64,000 bases of DNA, from assembly GCA_019022495.1 (NCBI GenBank), contig JAFEKR010000006.1:2542001-2606000 (forward strand), written 5' to 3'. The DNA comes from Epichloe hybrida. Lineage: Eukaryota; Ascomycota; Sordariomycetes; Hypocreales; Clavicipitaceae. Made by a program: the position numbers and the translations under genes. How positions within the stretch are numbered: the first letter of the stretch is position 1; each line of letters opens with the position of its first letter. Below are positions 57,457 to 64,000 of this stretch, one piece after another. The notes beneath the pieces were generated by a model that saw nothing but the letters and a program-made list of their open reading frames with translations, did no database searches and was not told the origin of the DNA.

Positions 57457-60360
57457 ATAACATACTGAGGGATTAGTTATTAGAGGTTTATCGCCAGATA
57501 ATAGATCTAATAGATAAGGGCTAGATTCGTGCTAGCTCCTTATTAGCTATGGCCCCTATTCTCCTTATAAAGAAAGCAAATAGGGGATAGCAGTTTTACG
57601 TAGACTATCACGCACTTAATAAGATTATAGCATAGGACTAATATCCACTCCCGTTAATTAAGGAGACACTACACTCCCTCTCCTAGGTATATTAGTTTAT
57701 AAAGGTAAATATCCATGTAGCATTTTATAAACTACAAATAGCTAAGGGCAAGGAGCACCTCACTGCTTTTCACACTAGGTTTAGACTATTTAAATAGTTA
57801 GTTTATCTATTTAGCCTAGTAGGTACACTAGTAACCTTCTAATAGTATATTAACAAATCCTTAGGGAATGCGTTAGGGGACTTTATAACGGCTTACCTTA
57901 ATAACATTCTAGTTTACTCTAGGGGATTAAGAAAGGACCACATAGTAAAGGTATAATTAATATTAGGACGCTTACGTTCTATAGGACTATACCTTAACAC
58001 TAATAAGTCCGTGTTTACTATCAAAGAGGTCTAATACCTAGGATACATTATTACGGCAAAACGCTTAATTTATCCTAATCCCGCAAAGGTAATAGCTATA
58101 AGGGAATAGGCAGTACCTATAAAGCTATAGGGGGTCTAAAGCTTCTTAGGGTTTGCAAACTTCTATTATAACTTTATTAGTAACTTCTCTAAGTTAGTAG
58201 CCCCCCTTATTTATCTTACTAAGAGAAATACCCTATTTCACTAGGGACTAGAGAAGGATAAAGCTTTTAAGAGGCTAAAGAATACTTTTGTTACGTATCC
58301 TATCCTAGTATAATAGGATCTAGACTACCTCACGGTAGTAAAGGCTAACTGCTTAGGAATAGCCCTTAGTGGTTACCTCTTATAATTAGGACTAGATAGT
58401 GTATTATACCTAGTGGCCTACCACTTCACTAGTCTCATGGTATTATAGAAGAATTATATAATTTATAATAAGGAGCTGCTAGCTATTGTTTTATGCTTAA
58501 AGGTATAGTTAGCAAAGTTATAAGGTATCTCCCGCCTATTCATGATTTATACAGACTATAAGAACCTAGAGTACTTTATAACACTAAGACTAATATTAGA
58601 ATAGTAAGCTTAATAGGCAGACACGCTTGCGCTATTTAATTTCCATCTGCGTTATAGACCTAGCACGCAGGCGTAACACCTAGACGCCCTATCTAGGAGG
58701 GAATAGGACTAACATAGGGAGTCCTTAAGATAGGGATAGGTTCTATAGCTAATTATAATTACATAACTATCCCTATTACTAGAAACGGACCTAGATAAAC
58801 CTATTATAGCCTTATATACACACTAATTATCCCTGCCTTTAGTAGGGGAGGCTCTCTTTACTAGCAAGCACCTTTAGGACCTTTAGGACTAGGCTATCAC
58901 GTCAGACCCTATATATAGTATATAACTAAAAGCTATTTAGGAGGGTGCTAGGAAGTTTCCCCTAGAAGTAATAACAAGAGAACAGGTTGCGAATTATTCC
59001 ATAAGCGCCCACGGCGCGCTATAGTTCCAAGGGCATATATAGGTCCTAGCCTAGGAACCCCTTATAATAACTCTTATCTAACAAAGTCACGACTTGCTAG
59101 TTGCAAGTCACCCTAGCCATAACACTACGTTTTAAATTCTATAATAACAGTTCTATTAGAATAGAATATCACAGGACGTAGCGAGATTTATTTGTAACTA
59201 CCACTATGTTAGTAGCTATAAGAGCTATTAGTAACGCTAGGGCTTACTAAAGCCTTTACTAATCCCTAATTAGTTTTAGTCACAAATCTCTATTAACTTT
59301 ATAACAAACTTACTAGCTTTATTACCTAAGTAACCTTAATACCTTATAGTTATTATAGATAGGCTATCAAAGTTTGTGTAGCTTAAGGCTATAACCTCTA
59401 TAAAAGCTAAGGATTACGTAGAACGCTTTAAGATAATTTAGTAGAGGTTTAGAGGATTCCCTTAGTCTATTATTATAGACTAAGGCTTAGACTAGTTAGG
59501 ATAATTTTAGATAATATTATATTCCCTAGTAGGGATAGATTAATTACTCTTTATATCACACTATCCTTAGACTAATAGTAGTATAGAATAAGCAAACTAG
59601 GAGGTACAGGCAATTTTACGCATTACTGTTTCCTTCTTGTAGTATAACTAGCTAGAATACCTTACCGCTTATTAACTAGTGATTAATAATAGGACCTTAT
59701 TAGCCACTAGAGTAAGCCTAAATAGATTACTCTATAGATATAATCTTAAACTAATTTAAACCTAACTAGATATGCTTACATCTATAATCACACTAAAGGG
59801 GAGAGCTATTTGTTTCCTTAGCTATCTCTAAGAGAGTACCTATTTAGCTTAGGCCGCGATAGCTTACATATAGTAATAGTAATAAGATATAATATTAGTA
59901 TTAAGACACCTAGCGGAACGTTTCTAGGTTAGGGATAAGGTATAGCTATTGCTTAGGAATATAAAGATAAACCACCCCTTAAGGAAACTTAACTAGGTAG
60001 CTGTAAAGTATATGGTTATAGAAGTACTATCCCCTCTTATAGTCTAACTTAATGTACTAAGGGGTATTTATCTGGTTTTTTACGTAAACCTTATTAAATA
60101 CATAGTAAAAGACCCGCTCCTAAGCTAATAGCTATAGGACTTATACCTAGGTCCTAAATAGGTCCTAGCGGAGGGTAATAATAAGCTTATAGAGGAATAT
60201 TAGGTTAAGCGAATTCTGGTGGCTTAGAACATATAGGGGTAAGGAGAATAATAAAATATCTTAGTTAAGTAAGTAAGATACTCCTAACTAATATAGGAGC
60301 TACTAGAAAGTATAGAGAAGATATAAGCACTTAATAAATTTAAGGTGAAATAGGGTGATA
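57457..60360 (+). pseudogene. Gypsy-2 Pol remnant (RT, RNase H, integrase, chromodomain)
   Basis: RT reads IRASSLLAMAPILLIKKANRG, FYVDYHALNKII and YPLPLIKETLHSLS. The catalytic box is AYLNNILVYS (YLDD to YLNN, about 57894-57905). RNase H near 58330-58700 has NKELLAIVLCLK and TDYKNLEYF. Integrase shows an HPSHN-type zinc-binding part near 59105, then IVIIDRLSKFV and HYPQTNSSIE. The chromodomain (about 60180-60360) has ILVK.VRYS and LNKFKVK, with the LVKW Trp now a stop. The polyprotein was continuous with the protease before hAT-c. All inspected catalytic Asp pairs are altered. Confidence 0.85.
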
Positions 60361-62140
60361 TATAAACTAATAATAAACTAAATTAATTTTAAAAAACTTA
60401 TATAGCTATAAAGACTTCTATAAGCGCCCTAGACGCTTACCTACTATATTTTACTACTACTTAATAAGAATACTTATTTAGTAAGTTATTACCCTAATTA
60501 CTAGGAGAAAATAAATAGGAGGGTACTACCTCTAGCTAAAGTTATACTACTACTACTATAGCTATAGCACCTTCTTTGCTAGGTAATAGGCGTGGTATAA
60601 TAAGTTATCTATCTAGTTTACATTAGGTATAACCTAGAACTAGGATAGTATAGGTAAGGTTAGTGTAAGAAGTATAAGTAGGAGGGGGCGTAATAGGAGA
60701 CCTAGTAGGAGGATAGTATATAGGAGGAGAATAGCTAGGAGGAGGAGGTGTATTATTTCTAGCTAGAGGATAGCTAGCTCCTAATAACCTAGGAACATAA
60801 TTATAAGTTAAACCTAACATAGAAGGATAGCGTAAATAATACTAGTAGTAACGTAAAGGAGATTTGTTACTTAACCTAGTAATCTAAGAATATTAATAGA
60901 TCTTATCTTAGTAATAAGGTAATAAAGCTTAGAGGAGCGTGGCAGACTAATTATGTATCTCTATATATATTACGCTTAGCCTACCTATAACTTATTAGTT
61001 CTATTAGAATAGAATGCCTATAACTTATTATATAGATTAAGCTATACTATAACTACCTAAAGGGCTAGTGCTAATAAAAGGGGTGACGTTAAGACTAGTT
61101 ATATTTATTATAGTAGTATTTATAGCTAGGGATGCCCTAAGGGCTAACTAAATAGAAGCTAGGTTAAACTAAGCCTAGGTAAGGAGGGAGTTTTACTAAT
61201 TAATAAGGTAGTAATACCTTTAAGATAAAATAGGTATTTTCTTTTTTATTTCCTTAGTCTTTAGGACTCTAGGTTTAATAATATATATACCTATAGTAAT
61301 CTTTGCCTTAATATCCTTTAATATATAATAGAGATATAGGTTAGCAGATAAGAGCCTAGTGTACTAAACATAGGTAAGATATTACCTCTAACATAGAGGA
61401 TAGGATTCCCTAGACTTAGGTAGGTAGCATTCTAGTACACTAGTAGTAAGGGCCTGTTTTATATATAGCCTATAAGGGCGCTAGATAGATTAGGGGGCGG
61501 TATATTATTTATTATTAAAGTTACCTTCTATAAGGAACTTGCTAATAGAATAGGATAAGGGCGTTATAGGAGCGGCTAAAGATAAAGGAGGGTTAGATAG
61601 ATTATAAGGCATATCTAATAAGGGAGTAATTATCTAAGAAGTAGGGACTAATAGAAGAAGGGGAAGGTATAATAGAACTATAATAATAGATAGATAGTGT
61701 TGTGTAAGGGAAGGTAAGACATAATAAGGAACTAAGTAGGATATTTATATATAGTTTAGTACCTATATTAGGTGATTAATAAACTAGTAAGGGTAGGGTT
61801 AGAGACTATAATAAAATAATAGGTTAGCGAGGTAAACGTGTCACGTACCCTTATTAGATAAATTACAAACTAGTAGGGGGGGGCCAGATATCATAATAAT
61901 AACAGGTTAGCAAGGTAAACGCGTCACGCGCATAACAATAGCATAATAAGCTAGCGAGACGCAGGTATTACGTACCTAATAGCAATAAGCAGGGAACAGG
62001 ATTAAATATAATTAAATACTTACTAGATAATTTACGGAAAGTTAGTAGTAAAGGTAGGAGTAATTTACCTTATTTACTAATAGCATAATAAAGCACGCTA
62101 TAATAAAGGGATAGGCTTAATAAGACTAAGTAAGGGTATA
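60361..62140 (+). other. Gypsy-2 long 3' region
   Basis: 1.8 kb between the chromodomain and 3' LTR, longer than most chromodomain gypsy elements need. It contains a possible antisense coding remnant (60623-61612). A GGTTAGC-AAGGTAAACG repeat occurs near 61821-61840 and 61903-61922, each followed by a GTCACG. A GGGGGGGCC patch is at 61876-61884. Confidence 0.6.
60623..61612 (-). pseudogene. Possible antisense accessory ORF in Gypsy-2
   Basis: From ATG 61612 the minus strand stays in one frame for 330 codons. It begins MPYNLSNPPLSLAAPITPL and ends with a stop-free 65-codon Pro/Tyr/Thr-rich tail (60623-60820, with PPPPSYSPP and SPITPPPTYTS). About 25 stops interrupt it, all TAA or TAG; mutated Gln codons would explain them, and several sit in otherwise Gln-rich segments. 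In between are charged segments such as ILKDIKAKITIGIYIIKPRV. I do not recognise the family. Caution: TGA is rare in RIP DNA anyway, and other frames here have comparable stop density, so coding status is an inference. Antisense ORFs between pol and the 3' LTR are known in some plant gypsy elements. Confidence 0.35.
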
Positions 62141-62359
62141 TGTAAGGGCTTAGGCTTTGCCTAAGCATTTTCTATATAGTAGGAAGGATAAGGGCAAGTA
62201 AGATTAGGTAAGGTAAGGAAAGGGGGGCTTATATAAGGAGCTAAGGGGGTATAAGGGGCATTACTAGGGATAGCCTCTTCTCCTTTCCCTTCTCTTCCCT
62301 AAGTCTCTCAATACCATATCGACGCCCTATTACAGCCGCCTAGGGGCCAGTCCATAACA
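62141..62359 (+). repeat. Gypsy-2 3' LTR
   Basis: 219 bp, TGTAAGGGCTTAGG to GTCCATAACA. Compared with the 5' LTR it has about 17 differences, nearly all C/T or G/A. It is the less mutated copy at its 3' end (CGACGCCCTATTACAGCC retained). Confidence 0.95.
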
Positions 62360-62579
62360 TTTGTAATTAAATATAATTATTTTTTATTTTTTAATATTTA
62401 GGTAAAGTAATTAGAAATTAATAGTAAGAAATATCTTAAATAATTAGAAAAGTATATATTAGGTTTCTTAAAATATAGATAAAGGTTAAATTACTATACT
62501 AATCTTAATTATAATATATAAAACTAATAAAACTTACTTTTTAAGCTTATTTCTTAGAAAAATATTAAAAACTTACTTT

Positions 62580-63085
62580 TATATACACCTTCTTTTTAAG
62601 AGAAAATCATAAATATCTTAGCAAATAAGCTATAAAGAAGTTAATACTATTATTAGTAAGACCCACTTTAGACTCACTTTTAAGTATACTATCTTTTAAA
62701 GAGAAAATCATAAATATCTTAGCAAATAAGCTATTAAGAAGTTAATACTATTATTAGTAAGACCCACTTTAGACCCACTTTTATATATACTTTCTTTTTA
62801 AGAGAAAATCATAAATATCTTAGCAAATAAGCTATTAAGAAGTTAATACTATTATTAGTAAGACCCACTTTAGACCCACTTTTAAGTATACTATCTTTTT
62901 AAGAGAAAATCATAAATATCTTAGCAAATAAGCTATAAAGAAGTTAGTACTATTATTAGTAAGACCCACTTTAGACCTACTTTTAAGTATACTATTGGTT
63001 TAAGAGAAAATCATAAATATCTTAGTAAATAAGCTATTAAGAAGTTAATACTATTATTCGTAAGACCTACTTCAGACCCACTTTT
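62580..63085 (+). repeat. 101-bp satellite array in hAT-b (about 5 units)
   Basis: Units with the AAGCTATWAAGAAGTTA anchor at about 62630, 62731, 62831, 62932 and 63033. Same consensus and orientation as in hAT-c. The array is broken at 63090 by a foreign insert and a partial unit resumes at 63651-63725. Confidence 0.95.
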
Positions 63086-63090
63086 ATATT

Positions 63091-63309
63091 TTGTTGGGGC
63101 AAAACAACCACCCCAAAACAATGGAAAAGAGGGATCTAACGATAATGATGATAATGACGAAAATAACGATATTGACGGTATTGACGAATTCGATGATATC
63201 AGTAATTAAACCTAGATATTGGGATCTAGGTCTGCGATATTTGCGATCCATCGCGAGGATTGAAGCTAGGAAAAGCTACCTAGCTAGGCAGCTAGATAAT
63301 CTTAAATAA
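63091..63309 (+). CDS. Small open frame in the unmutated insert, doubtful
   Basis: 72 codons if the TTG at 63091 is used as start; the first ATG is at 63121. The C-terminal half reads GLRYLRSIARIEARKSYLAR, a basic amphipathic helix. The overlapping +1 frame (about 63120-63208) reads as an Asp/Asn-rich acidic stretch ending in a stop. I do not recognise either. The frame may be an LTR-internal accident or the end of a coding exon. There is no promoter evidence. Confidence 0.2.
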   Translation: MLGQNNHPKTMEKRDLTIMMIMTKITILTVLTNSMISVIKPRYWDLGLRYLRSIARIEARKSYLARQLDNLK

Positions 63310-63488
63310 TCTCAAATAAGCTCATATTTATCTTAGGAAAACACAGGTAAAATCTCGATTTGAATAATCTAAGCTAAAGGTAACGAAGGGAGAGTTGATT
63401 TTCTATGAAAAGGGAGGGAATCTAGGGCTTTTATCTAGCTAGGGGGTTAGGGGCTAGGCCGGATCTAATGTGGTTGAATTGATCCGAC

Positions 63489-63614
63489 AATCCGATAGAT
63501 CCGAGGTCGAAGGGGCTAGAGGTCTCAAGGGATCCGATAGATCTAAGGTCTAAGGGGCTAGAGGTCTCGAGGGATCCGATAGATCCGAGGTCTAAGGGGC
63601 TAGAGGTCTTGTGA
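63489..63614 (+). repeat. 42-bp tandem repeat (3 units) in the insert
   Basis: Units start at 63489, 63531 and 63573; each contains GATCCGATAGATC and GGGGCTAGAGGTCT. They differ by a few transitions. Rich in GATC and CG, unlike all surrounding DNA. Confidence 0.9.
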
Positions 63615-63650
63615 GAGAGGTCTCTAGGGGTTATATTCCTAGCTACATAA

Positions 63651-64000
63651 TATATACTTTCTTTTTAAAAAAAATTATAAATATCTAAGCAAATAAGCTA
63701 TAAATAAGCTATAAATAAGTTAATTGTATTATAAATAAACCTTATTTTTATACTTAATTTTTATTTATACCTTTAATATACTATATTATTATTTTATAGC
63801 TTTAAATTCTTATAAACCTAAATAACTTACTAGCTTTTTAATTACCTTTACTAAAAAGAAATAAACTTTTATTTTTTAAAAGTATAATATTTATTTATTA
63901 ATTCTAAAAAAATAGATTTTATATCCTATTTTAAATTAATTAACTTTAAATAATATAAGCTTCTTAAAGATTTCTATATTAGTCCTTAATATAATTATTT
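63651..64000 (+). other. hAT-b continuation, AT-rich
   Basis: A partial satellite unit (to about 63725, with a duplicated AAGCTATAAAT) is followed by featureless AT-rich DNA to the window end. No gene. It probably corresponds to the right body of hAT-c, but the alignment is weak by eye. Confidence 0.5.

Larger units (their letters stand above)
52709..62359 (+). mobile_element. Gypsy-2 (chromodomain Ty3/gypsy), full length, interrupted by hAT-c
   Basis: Two 219-bp LTRs (52709-52927 and 62141-62359) bound a plus-strand element of about 7.2 kb once hAT-c (55030-57448) is removed. The flanks are TTTA (52705-52708) and TTTG (62360-62363), a 4-bp duplication with one RIP change; comparison with hAT-c shows TTTG as the original target. 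It contains gag with a zinc knuckle, protease, RT, RNase H, integrase, a chromodomain, and an unusually long 1.8-kb 3' region. It is a separate family from Gypsy-1. Confidence 0.9.
63090..63650. mobile_element. Unmutated ~560-bp insert in the satellite (LTR-like)
   Basis: The sequence changes character abruptly. CG, CA and TG are all present and RIP is barely visible. Ends are TGTTGGGGC (63092) and AGCTACA (63647), a TG...CA pattern fitting a solo LTR. Alternatively TATAT at 63085-63089 and 63651-63655 could be its target duplication, with two to three more bases at each end, but TATAT also belongs to the satellite. An imperfect inverted pair (TTGTTGGGGCAAAACAA with CCACCCCAAAACAA) lies at its left end. 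It resembles no other repeat in the window. Confidence 0.5.
52496..64000 (+). mobile_element. hAT-b: hAT-like satellite-bearing element, interrupted by Gypsy-2, right end off window
   Basis: The left terminus is TAGAGCAT (52496-52503; C-to-T variant of CAGAGCAT), followed by CATTA arrays to 52705. Gypsy-2 interrupts at 52709. At 62360 the sequence continues exactly where the left part stopped: together they match hAT-c 55030-55400. About five to six 101-bp units follow (62580-63085). A foreign 560-bp insert interrupts at 63090, and the repeat resumes at 63651. No right terminus is seen by 64000. The putative duplication on the left is CGCTTGTT; its partner would be beyond the window. No transposase frame is visible. 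Confidence 0.75.

Noticed and set aside
52709..62359. The repeated 219-bp sequence as two independent insertions
   Set aside because: Equal length, same orientation, a primer-binding site after the first and gag-to-chromodomain between them make them LTRs of one element.
1..64000. Mitochondrial or bacterial origin suggested by the high AT content
   Set aside because: The bias is directional RIP (TpA excess, CA/TG loss, Gln-to-stop) on eukaryotic LTR and LINE elements. No organelle genes or bacterial operon structure are present.

Overview
This window is a gene-free, AT-rich block from a filamentous ascomycete (Pezizomycotina-type) nuclear genome. It is made almost entirely of nested transposable elements damaged by repeat-induced point mutation (RIP, C-to-T on either strand). 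TpA is in excess and CA/TG are scarce over long stretches. Glutamine and tryptophan codons have become TAA or TAG, and the longest open frame in 64 kb is 84 codons. Recognisable element proteins can still be read through these stops. I found no host gene, tRNA, rRNA or CRISPR array. The genus cannot be named from this; Tad-type LINEs, chromodomain Ty3/gypsy elements and these Ty1/copia lineages all occur in RIP-active ascomycetes.

Layout, left to right. 1-3225: minus-strand Copia-1, cut by the window start. 3226-3398: leader and first LTR bases of a Copia-3 copy. 3399-20999: a non-autonomous hAT-like element (hAT-a) expanded by three insertions: a Copia-1 deletion derivative (3668-5847) and two head-to-tail full-length Copia-2 copies (7022-13821 and 13989-20792). 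21000-27165: the rest of Copia-3 (minus). 27166-32076: 5'-truncated Copia-4 (plus). 32077-33560: AT-rich sequence with satellite-like repeats. About 33560-38277: a heavily mutated Tad-like LINE (minus). 38278-46376: Gypsy-1 in minus orientation as a tandem, one unit internally deleted. 46377-52495: a plus-strand Gypsy-1. 52496 to beyond the end: a second hAT-like element (hAT-b), interrupted by chromodomain Gypsy-2 (52709-62359), whose pol is itself interrupted by a complete hAT-like element (hAT-c, 55030-57448). 63090-63650: an unmutated insert in the hAT-b satellite.

The most interesting system is the hAT-like family. It has CAGAGCAT/ATGCTCTG termini, 8-bp target duplications, pentanucleotide (CATTA-type) subterminal arrays with inverted copies, no visible transposase, and a core of about 101-bp tandem repeats. 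One copy is complete with a perfect duplication. A second becomes visible only after three retrotransposons are removed, when its flanks rejoin a Copia-3 LTR. The family therefore spreads satellite DNA and has acted as a landing site for LTR elements.

Insertion order can be inferred from the nesting. Copia-4 and the LINE are base layers. Copia-3 came next, then hAT-a inside a Copia-3 LTR, then Copia-1 and Copia-2 inside hAT-a. On the right, the LINE was hit by minus-strand Gypsy-1, that by plus-strand Gypsy-1, that by hAT-b, that by Gypsy-2, and that by hAT-c. Catalytic aspartates of proteases, reverse transcriptases and RNases H are repeatedly changed to asparagine (GAT/GAC to AAT/AAC), so none of these copies can be autonomous. 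Coordinates of pseudogenes are approximate to tens of bases unless LTR or target-site boundaries are given.
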